NCBI RefSeq assembly: GCF_003148665.1
Contig: NZ_QGGQ01000001.1
Span: forward strand, 141,762 to 205,761
Reading direction: 5' to 3'
Length of the DNA: 64,000 bases
Source of the DNA: Maribacter polysiphoniae
Lineage (GTDB): Bacteria > Bacteroidota > Bacteroidia > Flavobacteriales > Flavobacteriaceae
This document shows, in pieces, positions 36,731 to 44,655 of this stretch. The position numbers and the translations under genes were made by a program. Below the pieces are notes generated by a model. The model was given only the letters and a program-made list of their open reading frames with translations. It was not told the origin of the DNA and did not search any database. The stretch's first letter is position 1, and every line of letters starts with the position of its first letter.

Positions 36731-37901
36731 TTCTTTGACGTCTTTTTTTATTTTTATTATTTCTCCTCTTCTTATTGTTGTTATTACTCTTATTCGTACG
36801 TCTTTTGGGCCTATCAAAACGGGTAAGGCTATCTTGACCAACTACATTTTCAAATACCACCTTGTCGTCGTCAACGATATTATCAACCGCATATTCCTCT
36901 AAACTGGCTACTTTCTCTTTCTTTCTGTTCTTGTTGATGATCTCAACTACCTGTTCCTTGGACAACATATGCCAATTTGAGGGGTCTTCTTTGTAAGAGA
37001 ACCATAACTTGGACTTGAAAATATCGGCCTTTTGGCAGAATGCCATTCCTTTTTCAGTGAACAGTTTGGTGTCTTGGGAAGGAAAATCCTTTAAGGCATC
37101 GAGATATAAATCGAGCTCGTAGTTAAGGCAACATTTTAATTTACCACATTGCCCTGCCAATTTCTGGGGGTTCAATGATAATTGCTGATATCGGGCAGCG
37201 GATGTACTCACCGACCTGAAATCTGTCAACCAGGTAGAACAACACAATTCCCTGCCGCAGGAACCGATGCCCCCCAAACGTTGGGCCTCTTGTCGATACC
37301 CTATTTGGCGCATTTCTATTCGAATACCAAAGGCCTTGGCCATATCCTTTATCAATTGGCGAAAATCAACACGTTCCTCGGCCGTATAATAAAAAGTGGC
37401 TTTGGACCCATCGCCTTGGAACTCGACATCGGAAATCTTCATTTGCAATTTCAAGATGATCGCAATCTCACGGGAGCGTTTTTTGATCTCTTCCTCCCGA
37501 TCTCTTACCTTTTGCCAAATATCAATGTCTTTTTGTGTGGCTTTTCGATAGATTTTGGGGATATCCTCCGCATTTGGATCCTCCTTTTTCTTTTTCATTT
37601 GCACCCTCACAAGTTCACCCGTCAAAGTGACCATGCCAATATCATGACCCGATTGTGCCTGCGTAGCCACAATATCACCTATTGAAAGGGTTAAATCCCC
37701 GGAATTCCTAAAGAATTCCTTTCTGCTATTTTTAAATCGGACTTCAACGATGTCAAATGGTTTTTCCCCATTTGGAAGTGACATGTTGGAAAGCCAATCA
37801 AATACCGTTAATTTATTACAACCATCAGAGCCACAAGTCCCATTGTTCTTGCACCCTTTCGGTTGTCCGTCCTTACCGGTTGAACAACTGTTACAACCCA
37901 T
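36723..37901 (-). CDS. ricT: PSP1 domain protein, RicT-like, with cysteine-rich N-terminus
   Basis: A 392-residue PSP1/RicT protein. In Bacillus RicT works with RicA and RicF in an Fe-S complex controlling RNA processing. The N-terminus holds five Cys in its first 28 residues (GCNSCSTGKDGQPKGC, then GTCGSDGC). The PSP1 domain follows (about 110-260), with GGIGSCGRELCCSTWL and GQCGKLKCCLNYELD rich in Cys. The C-terminal 40 residues are a basic Lys/Arg/Asn tail. No ricA or ricF is in the window. It is the first gene of the overlapping operon with gldH and PBP1A. Confidence 0.9.
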   Translation of the reverse strand: MGCNSCSTGKDGQPKGCKNNGTCGSDGCNKLTVFDWLSNMSLPNGEKPFDIVEVRFKNSRKEFFRNSGDLTLSIGDIVATQAQSGHDIGMVTLTGELVRVQMKKKKEDPNAEDIPKIYRKATQKDIDIWQKVRDREEEIKKRSREIAIILKLQMKISDVEFQGDGSKATFYYTAEERVDFRQLIKDMAKAFGIRIEMRQIGYRQEAQRLGGIGSCGRELCCSTWLTDFRSVSTSAARYQQLSLNPQKLAGQCGKLKCCLNYELDLYLDALKDFPSQDTKLFTEKGMAFCQKADIFKSKLWFSYKEDPSNWHMLSKEQVVEIINKNRKKEKVASLEEYAVDNIVDDDKVVFENVVGQDSLTRFDRPKRRTNKSNNNNKKRRNNKNKKRRQRNA

Positions 37902-38075
37902 ATTTTGTATCTTGATTTGGGAAAATCCTATGATTTCCCCAAAAAAGGTTCATATTAATCTTATCCGTAAAGGTACTAATTTTTTAATGTGTCAAAAAGT
38001 TATCTCAACTTACACAGGTTCTTCGTTCTTTTGCACCAATTACGTCTATGTTTAAAAAATTGCATGCCCCGTTAT

Positions 38076-39245
38076 ATGGAAAAACAAAAAAGGGTAAGTG
38101 ACACCGTTCTCTATCTCATGAGCCTTTCAGCAGGCCTAATCGTTGCAAACCTCTATTACAACCAGCCTTTACTTCAAATGATTTCGGAAAGTTTTGGCGT
38201 AACCGAATCTGCCGTGAGCAATGTGGCATTGGCCACACAATTGGGTTATGCTGTGGGCTTGCTTTTTGTAATACCCCTAGGGGATATGGTTTCTAACCAA
38301 AAAATATTGAAAATCGATTTCACCCTTATGATTATATCCTTGTTGGCAGCGGTTTTCTCCACCTCACTCTGGTTTCTTGTAGTCGCAAGTTTTTTTATTG
38401 GGTGTACCTCTGCCTTGCCACAATTGTTTGTTCCCATGGCCGCTCAATTATCGAATCCCGAAAACAGAGGGCGTGCGATAGGGATCGTCATGAGTGGACT
38501 GCTCATCGGTATTTTGGCAAGTCGTGTTGTCAGTGGTTTCATTGGCGAACAGTTTGGTTGGCGCACCATGTATTTGATAGCCACGGTTATGATGCTTCTT
38601 CTCTTTATCGTGCTAAAATTAAAGCTGCCCCAGGTTACACCGGTTTATAAAGGCAATTATAAAAATTTGATGAAGTCATTGGTTCATTTTTTTAAAGCAG
38701 AACCGTCATTACGTCTGGCAGCAGTACGTGGTGGACTTTCATTTGCGGGTTTAAGTGCGTTTTGGACCACCTTGGTTTTTTTAATGGAAGATAATTTCGG
38801 CTATGGAAGTGGTATCACCGGAACCTTTGGACTAGTTGGCGTTGTTGGGGCATTGGCAGCGTCTGTCGTCGGAAAATTAAGTGATAAGATGAGCAAAAAC
38901 CGAATTATTATTACTGCGACTTCTATCTTTATTTTCTCATGGACGGTCTTTCTGTTTTCCCATCATTCCATCATTGGTATAATAATCGGTGTTATTTTAA
39001 TAGACCTCGGGCAACAATCACTTCATATCGCCAACCAGAACATCATATTCTCCAAAAACGAAAATGCCCGAAATCGCATAAATACGGTTTATATGGTCAT
39101 CTTTTTCATGGGAGGTGCCCTTGGAACGATTTTAGGCGCCCTGGCATGGCAACATTACCAATGGACAGGTGTATCGGTCCTAGGTCTTACCCTTTCACTA
39201 CTATTGTTAATGGCCCATTTGGTATTTGGCAATAAGGAAATCTGA
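38076..39245 (+). CDS. MFS transporter, DHA1-type exporter
   Basis: A 389-residue major facilitator with 12 membrane helices. ANLYYNQPLLQMISESFGV near the N-terminus and the loop 2-3 motif FVIPLGDMVSNQ (about residues 67-78, GDxxSNQK variant of motif A) fit bacterial drug or sugar exporters. The ATG at 38076 is favoured; an ATG at 38064 is also possible, and the still longer upstream start is unlike the family. The substrate is unknown. Its stop lies 2 nt from the convergent trhO stop. Confidence 0.85.
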   Translation: MEKQKRVSDTVLYLMSLSAGLIVANLYYNQPLLQMISESFGVTESAVSNVALATQLGYAVGLLFVIPLGDMVSNQKILKIDFTLMIISLLAAVFSTSLWFLVVASFFIGCTSALPQLFVPMAAQLSNPENRGRAIGIVMSGLLIGILASRVVSGFIGEQFGWRTMYLIATVMMLLLFIVLKLKLPQVTPVYKGNYKNLMKSLVHFFKAEPSLRLAAVRGGLSFAGLSAFWTTLVFLMEDNFGYGSGITGTFGLVGVVGALAASVVGKLSDKMSKNRIIITATSIFIFSWTVFLFSHHSIIGIIIGVILIDLGQQSLHIANQNIIFSKNENARNRINTVYMVIFFMGGALGTILGALAWQHYQWTGVSVLGLTLSLLLLMAHLVFGNKEI

Positions 39246-39247
39246 AC

Positions 39248-40279
39248 CTATTTTTTGAATTTCAGCACTTCTGACCGCCCTTTTTTAAAAATCTTATTGC
39301 TTACCGTTTTCCCTTTTCTTAGTGCCTTTTGCTCTTCATAGGGCAAGGCGTGGATCTCTTTGCACTCATTTGAACAACAATCGTTCATTTTCTTGGCACA
39401 ATCCTCGCATTGGATAAACAATAAATGACAGGCTTCATTGGCACAGTTCACATGCGTATCACAAGGTTGACCACATTGATGGCAATGTGAAATCACATCT
39501 TCGGAAATGCGCTCCCCCCTACGGTGATCAAAAACAAAATTCTTCCCGATAAACTTGTTTTCCAAGTTCTGGTCCTTGGCCTGTCTGGCATATTCTATTA
39601 TCCCACCCTCTAACTGAAATACGTTCTTAAACCCCTTGTGTTTATAGTAGGCACTGGCTTTTTCGCAACGGATACCCCCTGTACAGTACATAACCAATTT
39701 CTTGTCTTCCTTGAAAGCTTCCAAATCCTTTTCAATAATATCCAAGGAATCGCGAAAGGTATCGACATCGGGTGTAATGGCATTCTTAAAATGACCTATT
39801 TCACTCTCATAATGATTTCGCATGTCGACCAAAATGGTGTCGGGATCTTCAATAAGTTCATTGAATTTCTGTGCATTTACATGCACCCCTTTATTGGTGA
39901 CATCAAAGGTGGCATCATTCAATCCGTCGGCCAAAATCTTCTTTCTCACCTTTACCTTTAATTTCAAGAAAGATTTATTGTCCTGTTCAATGGCAATATT
40001 CAATCGTACATCCTTTAAGAAGGAAATACTATCCAAATGTGCCTTAAATGCCTCGAAATTAGCTGCTGGCACAGACAACTGGGCATTGATGCCTTCATGG
40101 GCCACATAAATTCGCCCAAGAACATCGAGGTCATTCCAATGAATGAATAAATGGTTCCTGAAAATAGAAGGGTTTCCTATATGTGCATATTGGTAAAAGG
40201 AAATGGTCAGACGGTCCTGTCCGGCCTCTTCAATAAGAGCTTCCCTTTCCTTTGCACTTAATGTATTGTACAGTTGCAT
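39248..40279 (-). CDS. trhO: tRNA uridine(34) hydroxylase TrhO (rhodanese family)
   Basis: An oxygen-dependent enzyme that makes 5-hydroxyuridine at wobble position 34 of tRNA; TrhO is the former YceA. The 343 residues comprise an N-terminal acylphosphatase-like part (about 1-110), a rhodanese domain with the catalytic Cys in VMYCTGGIRCEKASA (about residues 198-212), and a Cys-rich C-terminus (CHQCGQPCDTHVNCANEAC, then CEDC) likely to bind zinc. It is the last gene of a probable operon with the ferredoxin and the U32 protein. Confidence 0.93.
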   Translation of the reverse strand: MQLYNTLSAKEREALIEEAGQDRLTISFYQYAHIGNPSIFRNHLFIHWNDLDVLGRIYVAHEGINAQLSVPAANFEAFKAHLDSISFLKDVRLNIAIEQDNKSFLKLKVKVRKKILADGLNDATFDVTNKGVHVNAQKFNELIEDPDTILVDMRNHYESEIGHFKNAITPDVDTFRDSLDIIEKDLEAFKEDKKLVMYCTGGIRCEKASAYYKHKGFKNVFQLEGGIIEYARQAKDQNLENKFIGKNFVFDHRRGERISEDVISHCHQCGQPCDTHVNCANEACHLLFIQCEDCAKKMNDCCSNECKEIHALPYEEQKALRKGKTVSNKIFKKGRSEVLKFKK

Positions 40280-40333
40280 GCTATACCAATCGTTAAGTTA
40301 AAGAATAGTTTCGTGGGCAAATATAGGTTAATC

Positions 40334-40564
40334 CTAACGTATTTTGGTGGTAATGATCTTTACCGGGCAAGCTAATTGGGCTTGTTTGCATGGTTCAAAA
40401 ATTGCATTGTCATGCGATTTTATCGTAAAAAAACCCTTTTTCTCTATGGAGTGCAACAAAACACTTTTCCCGTCTTTTTTTGACATCTGAAATTGCTCTG
40501 GGGCCAATTCGACGCAATAATTACAACCAATGCATTTTTTGCGCTGCAAAGTAACGACGACCAT
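40334..40564 (-). CDS. Single-cluster 4Fe-4S ferredoxin
   Basis: A 76-residue ferredoxin. The cluster ligands are KCIGCNYC (Cys 11, 14 and 17) and a distant Cys in QLACPVKII near the C-terminus; an extra Cys occurs in FEPCKQ. The ATG overlaps the stop codon of the U32 gene as TAATG, so the two are translationally coupled. It is a likely electron donor to the U32 enzyme, which is inferred from this arrangement. Confidence 0.92.
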   Translation of the reverse strand: MVVVTLQRKKCIGCNYCVELAPEQFQMSKKDGKSVLLHSIEKKGFFTIKSHDNAIFEPCKQAQLACPVKIITTKIR

Positions 40565-41805
40565 TATTCCTTTACGATTTTATACAACTTATCAGAGGGT
40601 CGGATCTTGAAACCGGTCGGAAAAGTACAGTTATTTCCCTTTTCGGCCATTGCCGTTTTTAGGTCATCTACCATCATTTGATCCAATTGCAGTTCTTTTA
40701 CGCCAGTCGTAGGGCCAGTGATCAAAAGGGTGTCACCCACTTTGATGTCGTAGGCTTCGATTTTGAATTCCGCGATGCCTGGTTTGGGATAATAATGTAC
40801 TCCCTTGCCCACGTATACCTTTTTTTGCGTGGCCTGTGTACCAGGGCCATCGCTCCATTCCCCCAATTTCTGTCCGAGATAATAACCACCCCAAAATCCA
40901 CGGTTATAGACCTTTTCCAAGGCTTTCATCCAAACGTCTATTTTTTCCTTGGTAAATGTTCCTTCGTAATAGGAATCTATCGCCTCCCTATAGGTTTTGA
41001 TAACCGTAGCCACATATTCAGGTGCACGCCCCCTACCTTCTATCTTCAATACTTTTACGCCGGCATCGATGATCTGATCTAAAAAATCAATCGTACAAAG
41101 GTCTTTGGGAGACATCATATATTCATTGTCCAATTCAATCTCGAAACCACTTTCCTGATCAATGACCGTGTATTTTTTACGGCAATTCTGTTTGCAAGCC
41201 CCCCTGTTGGCCGATGAATTATGGGAATGTAGACTTAGGTAACACTTTCCTGAGACCGCCATACATAAAGCACCATGGCCAAAAACCTCAACCTCGATCA
41301 AATTGCCGGAAGGTCCTTTTACCCCTTCCTTCTCTATTTGTGAGCAAATCTTCTTAATCTGCCTCAGACTCAATTCCCGACTTAGGACCACAGTATCGGC
41401 AAATAAGCAATAGAATTTTACGGCTTCAATATTGGTGATATTGATTTGGGTGGAAATATGCACTTCCATATTGATCTGCCTTGCATAGGCAATGACCGCC
41501 TGATCCATTGCAATAACCGCGGTAACCCCCGATTCTTTGGCCGTATCCAAAACCGTCTTTATAATAGAAAGGTCATGGTCATATATGATCGTATTCAGTG
41601 TTAGGTACGTTCTAATATTCCTTTTACCACATCGTCGGGTAATCTCCGGTAAATCTTCCAAAGTGAAATTGATGGTTGCCCTAGCCCGCATGTTCAATTG
41701 CTCAACGCCAAAATATACCGAATCCGCTCCACTGTCGATAGCCGCCTGCAGGGACTCGAAATTCCCGGCTGGGGCCATTAATTCTATCTTTCCATTTCTT
41801 GTCAT
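40564..41805 (-). CDS. Peptidase U32 family protein, TrhP-like RNA hydroxylation enzyme
   Basis: A 413-residue U32 protein. Despite the name, characterised relatives hydroxylate RNA: TrhP (YegQ) makes ho5U34 in tRNA and RlhA modifies 23S rRNA. Conserved cysteines expected to hold an Fe-S cluster are in GHGALCMAVSGKCYLS (about residues 168-183) and GACKQNC (about 196-202). KIELMAPAGNFESLQAAI at the N-terminus is the U32 signature. The C-terminal region (about 330-410) is a small beta domain as in YegQ. TrhP is favoured because trhO is two genes downstream. Confidence 0.88.
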   Translation of the reverse strand: MTRNGKIELMAPAGNFESLQAAIDSGADSVYFGVEQLNMRARATINFTLEDLPEITRRCGKRNIRTYLTLNTIIYDHDLSIIKTVLDTAKESGVTAVIAMDQAVIAYARQINMEVHISTQINITNIEAVKFYCLFADTVVLSRELSLRQIKKICSQIEKEGVKGPSGNLIEVEVFGHGALCMAVSGKCYLSLHSHNSSANRGACKQNCRKKYTVIDQESGFEIELDNEYMMSPKDLCTIDFLDQIIDAGVKVLKIEGRGRAPEYVATVIKTYREAIDSYYEGTFTKEKIDVWMKALEKVYNRGFWGGYYLGQKLGEWSDGPGTQATQKKVYVGKGVHYYPKPGIAEFKIEAYDIKVGDTLLITGPTTGVKELQLDQMMVDDLKTAMAEKGNNCTFPTGFKIRPSDKLYKIVKE

Positions 41806-41834
41806 AAGTACAAGGTGCTACATTTTTTGGACTG

Positions 41835-41842
41835 CAAAGATA
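41835..41842 (-). promoter_or_regulatory. Possible -7 element of the U32-ferredoxin-trhO operon
   Basis: TATCTTTG read leftward fits TAnnTTTG and lies 29 nt upstream of the U32 start codon. No TTG is at a suitable -33 position. Confidence 0.4.
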
Positions 41843-41987
41843 CATTATATGGGCAGATTACCATGCTAGCCCACTAATTATAAGGGCTATAGTACATAAT
41901 CTAACCGAGTAACATAGTACCCGTTGAAATTGATGAAGGAAAAAAAGGATTTTGGCATTAATACGTGTAAAACCATGTATAGTATGC

Positions 41988-42034
41988 TCAACCTTCCAAT
42001 CTGACGGAGCATTGCATGCTGGCCGTACCGGGGT
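41988..42034. repeat. 47-bp repeat, copy 1
   Basis: Begins TCAACCTTCC and ends CCGTACCGGGGT. It shares a 26-bp identical 3' part with copy 2 and differs at 6 of 47 positions overall. The core contains GCAT-TGC-ATGC, able to form a small hairpin. Confidence 0.8.
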
Positions 42035-42052
42035 AATTGATTTTGTATGAAG

Positions 42053-42075
42053 ACCCTGATGTTCACCATCAGGGT
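42053..42075. repeat. Perfect hairpin between the two 47-bp repeats
   Basis: Nine-nt arms ACCCTGATG and CATCAGGGT surround TTCAC. No T tract follows on either strand, so it is more a structural RNA or DNA element than a terminator. Confidence 0.65.
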
Positions 42076-42079
42076 TAGT

Positions 42080-42126
42080 TCAACCTTCCGGTCCAGCGGC
42101 GCATTGCATGCTGGCCGTACCGGGGT
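42080..42126. repeat. 47-bp repeat, copy 2
   Basis: The second copy, 92 bp after the first. Here the arms CCGGT/ACCGG and CCAGC/GCTGG can pair, so this copy has a longer imperfect hairpin than copy 1. No third copy was seen in the window. Confidence 0.8.
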
Positions 42127-42130
42127 TTCA

Positions 42131-42165
42131 CTAAAAAAAAAGAGCCTTGAATCTCAAGACTCTTT
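42131..42165 (-). terminator. Terminator-like hairpin facing leftward without an obvious gene
   Basis: Arms AAAGAGcCTTGA and TCAAGaCTCTTT around ATC, with a long A tract on the left, which reads as a T tract leftward. No gene lies to its right on the minus strand before recA, so what it terminates is unclear. Confidence 0.6.
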
Positions 42166-42418
42166 ACGGTCATCCCATTTTTTCCTTTTTCATAGCCTTC
42201 TCTGAGTCGTAAAAAGGGGATTGACCACCATTAACCACTGTTAAAAAAACAACGGGTCTGTACATTGAGTTAGTAATGTATTTACAATAAGATGTTCCTT
42301 TTTTGAAAAGGTTGCGTTTTTAAATCCATCAAGCCCAGACCACTGTGCATAAAATAATTTTGAGTGCTGGAATTATGACAAAAGAAATGGTAAATTAGCA
42401 TTCCTAATAAAATATAAC

Positions 42419-43423
42419 ATGAGTTCTGAAAAAGAAGCAAAATTAAAAGCATTAAAACTAACCTTGGATAAACTGGACAAGACCTATGGCAAAGGCGCCG
42501 TTATGAAATTGGGCGATAGTGTTATTGAGGATGTGGAAGTGATTCCATCAGGGTCTTTAGGGCTAGACATCGCCCTTGGGGTAGGAGGATATCCTAGAGG
42601 AAGGGTCATTGAAATATACGGTCCTGAATCGTCAGGTAAAACAACCTTGACCTTGCATGCCATTGCCGAAGCACAAAAAAACGGTGGTATTGCAGCCTTT
42701 ATTGATGCTGAACATGCCTTTGACCGTTTTTACGCCGAAAAACTGGGCATTGACATTGATAATTTGATTATTTCACAACCCGACAACGGGGAACAGGCAT
42801 TGGAAATCGCCGATAATTTAATCCGTTCAGGAGCCATTGATATTGTTGTGGTGGATTCCGTGGCCGCCTTAACGCCAAAAAGTGAGATCGAAGGTGAGAT
42901 GGGGGACTCCAAAATGGGGTTACATGCACGGTTAATGTCCCAAGCCCTTAGAAAGTTGACGGGATCGATCAGCAAAACCAATTGTACGGTTATCTTCATT
43001 AACCAATTGAGGGAGAAAATCGGGGTCATGTTCGGTAATCCGGAAACCACAACAGGTGGTAACGCCCTTAAATTCTATGCTTCGGTTCGTTTGGATATTC
43101 GAAGATCAACCCAGATCAAGGATACCGATGGTAGTGTACAAGGGAACAAGACAAGAGTAAAGGTTGTCAAAAACAAAGTAGCACCACCTTTTAGATTGGC
43201 AGAATTCGATATCATGTACGGTGTTGGTATTTCCAAAGTCGGTGAAATCATCGATCTTGGGGTAGAATATGAAATCATAAAGAAAAGTGGTTCTTGGTTC
43301 AGTTATGGCGACACCAAACTTGGTCAAGGTAGGGATGCCGTAAAAGCACTTTTAAACGACAATCCAGAATTATATGAGGAACTTGACGCCAAAATCCGAG
43401 AGGCCATAAAAGCAGTCAAATAG
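42419..43423 (+). CDS. recA: Recombinase RecA
   Basis: Strand-exchange ATPase for homologous recombination and the SOS response, 334 residues. Walker A is GPESSGKTT (about residues 67-75), Walker B is [10 protein letters not shown], and loop L2 contains [26 protein letters not shown]-type [16 protein letters not shown] is near residue 250. The acidic C-terminal tail is short. No E. coli-like LexA box was recognised upstream. It is monocistronic with a hairpin after it. Confidence 0.98.
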   Translation: MSSEKEAKLKALKLTLDKLDKTYGKGAVMKLGDSVIEDVEVIPSGSLGLDIALGVGGYPRGRVIEIYGPESSGKTTLTLHAIAEAQKNGGIAAFIDAEHAFDRFYAEKLGIDIDNLIISQPDNGEQALEIADNLIRSGAIDIVVVDSVAALTPKSEIEGEMGDSKMGLHARLMSQALRKLTGSISKTNCTVIFINQLREKIGVMFGNPETTTGGNALKFYASVRLDIRRSTQIKDTDGSVQGNKTRVKVVKNKVAPPFRLAEFDIMYGVGISKVGEIIDLGVEYEIIKKSGSWFSYGDTKLGQGRDAVKALLNDNPELYEELDAKIREAIKAVK

Positions 43424-43448
43424 AACGATACTCCATTTTAATATGATA

Positions 43449-43478
43449 CAATAGGCGCCAATGGCGCCTATTGTCGTT
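43449..43478 (+). terminator. Hairpin after recA
   Basis: Perfect 11-nt arms CAATAGGCGCC and GGCGCCTATTG surround AAT, followed by the weak T-rich TCGTTTAA. It is a probable terminator, starting 25 nt after the recA stop. Confidence 0.75.
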
Positions 43479-43586
43479 TAATAACCCAAATATTGCGGTA
43501 AAACAACTTTTCCCGTACCTTAACATCAGCAAACGCAACCATAATCGAATAATTTCATCTTAGGAATAAAATAAATTGTTTAGATT

Positions 43587-44006
43587 ATGAAAAGGACATT
43601 CGTGGCACTATGTGCTATTGCGGTAGCATTAGCTTTTAATTCTTGTGAGGTTGATGATGACAGCCCAAACTTTCATTTTGTATCCCTACCAATTGAAAGT
43701 GTAGACATGCCAGAATCATTCGAACTTGATGAGACCTATCAAATTAATTTGACCTATACGATACCCGATGGGTGCACTTATTTTGAAGGTTTTGATGTTA
43801 CCAAGAGTGATGTTACCACTCGGGAAGTTGTTGCCATTGGTTCCCAAAGAACCGATCAAGAAGCGTGTACACCTACCGTTCGGGAGGCAGAAGGTTCATT
43901 TGACTTTATCGTAATTCATACCGAACCGTATTTATTTCGTTTCTACCAAGGCGATGATGAAAATGGTGACCCAATATTTTTAGAGATTGAAGTTCCTGTA
44001 AATTAA
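43587..44006 (+). CDS. Hypothetical lipoprotein
   Basis: A 139-residue lipoprotein with signal 1-19 and lipobox FNSCEVDDD (Cys about residue 20), followed by acidic residues that in Bacteroidota act as a lipoprotein export signal. The mature part looks like a beta-sandwich, with YQINLTYTIPDGCTYFEGFDV and a C-terminal EIEVPVN. Two further Cys (in DGCTY and EACTP) may form a disulfide. No family recognised. It ends 22 nt before the sigma factor gene and may be in one operon with it. Confidence 0.8.
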   Translation: MKRTFVALCAIAVALAFNSCEVDDDSPNFHFVSLPIESVDMPESFELDETYQINLTYTIPDGCTYFEGFDVTKSDVTTREVVAIGSQRTDQEACTPTVREAEGSFDFIVIHTEPYLFRFYQGDDENGDPIFLEIEVPVN

Positions 44007-44028
44007 ATAAAATAACCTAATCAATATT

Positions 44029-44655
44029 TTGAGTCTAGAAGAACTCATAAACAAATGTAAGAAGGGCGATAGAAAGGCACAGGAACGACTATATAGGCAA
44101 TACGCCGATATACTGTTCGGTATATGTCTTAAATATTCGCGCAACAAATCGGAGGCCGAGGATAGTCTTCATGACAGTTTCATGACTATTTTCGAGAAAA
44201 TCGGCCAATATAAATCAAAGGGGTCCTTTGAAGGCTGGATCAAACGCATCACGGTTAACACGGTCTTACAAAAATACAGGAAGGAAGAATACCTCAAAGT
44301 AGTTACCGAAAACACCGAGGAAGAAGTTGAAGTGGAGACCGGATATATGGATCTTGACCTTCAGACCCTCTTAGGCTACATTCAGGAGTTACCGAACAAA
44401 TACCGTTTAACCTTCAATCTTTATGTATTGGACGGTTACTCACATAAGGAAATAAGTACGATGCTAGGCACATCGCCTGGCACATCAAAATCAAATCTTG
44501 CCCGTGCCAGAATGATTTTAAAGGAAAAAATTGAAAGCAGAAAAGCCAAAGCGATAATCGGCATATTGATTATGGCCTTGGGAAAGGATCCGTGCAACCC
44601 ACATGGGGTTCACAACAGAAAAGACATGAACATTGCTGAACATAAAGCAAAATGA
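44029..44655 (+). CDS. ECF-type RNA polymerase sigma factor
   Basis: A 208-residue sigma-70 family extracytoplasmic-function factor. Region 2 covers about residues 10-75 (RLYRQYADILFGICLKYSRN, then DSLHDSFMTIFEKIGQYK), and region 4 about 115-170 (LPNKYRLTFNLYVLDGYSHK, then IST-MLGTSPGTSKSNLARAR). The start is TTG: it gives the standard N-terminus SLEELINKCKKGDRKAQERLY, and no in-frame ATG is upstream within reach. Its stop overlaps the next ATG (ATGA), coupling it to the barrel protein, a candidate anti-sigma factor. Confidence 0.9.
   Translation: MSLEELINKCKKGDRKAQERLYRQYADILFGICLKYSRNKSEAEDSLHDSFMTIFEKIGQYKSKGSFEGWIKRITVNTVLQKYRKEEYLKVVTENTEEEVEVETGYMDLDLQTLLGYIQELPNKYRLTFNLYVLDGYSHKEISTMLGTSPGTSKSNLARARMILKEKIESRKAKAIIGILIMALGKDPCNPHGVHNRKDMNIAEHKAK

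Larger units (their letters stand above)
41806..42418. other. Divergent spacer with repeats, between the U32 gene and recA
   Basis: Holds two near-identical 47-bp repeats, a perfect hairpin between them and a terminator-like hairpin after them, all listed separately. Between 42170 and 42418 no open frame or known RNA was recognised; TAAATTAG at 42391-42398 is a one-mismatch candidate -7 element for recA. Confidence 0.6.

Noticed and set aside
36731-36841. Longer N-terminus for GldH
   Set aside because: It would place 37 basic residues before the lipoprotein signal and overlap ricT heavily; the lipobox start at 36730 fits the family.
42170-42418. LexA-type SOS box upstream of recA
   Set aside because: No CTG-N10-CAG or GAAC-N4-GTTC type site was seen; only a one-mismatch -7 element.
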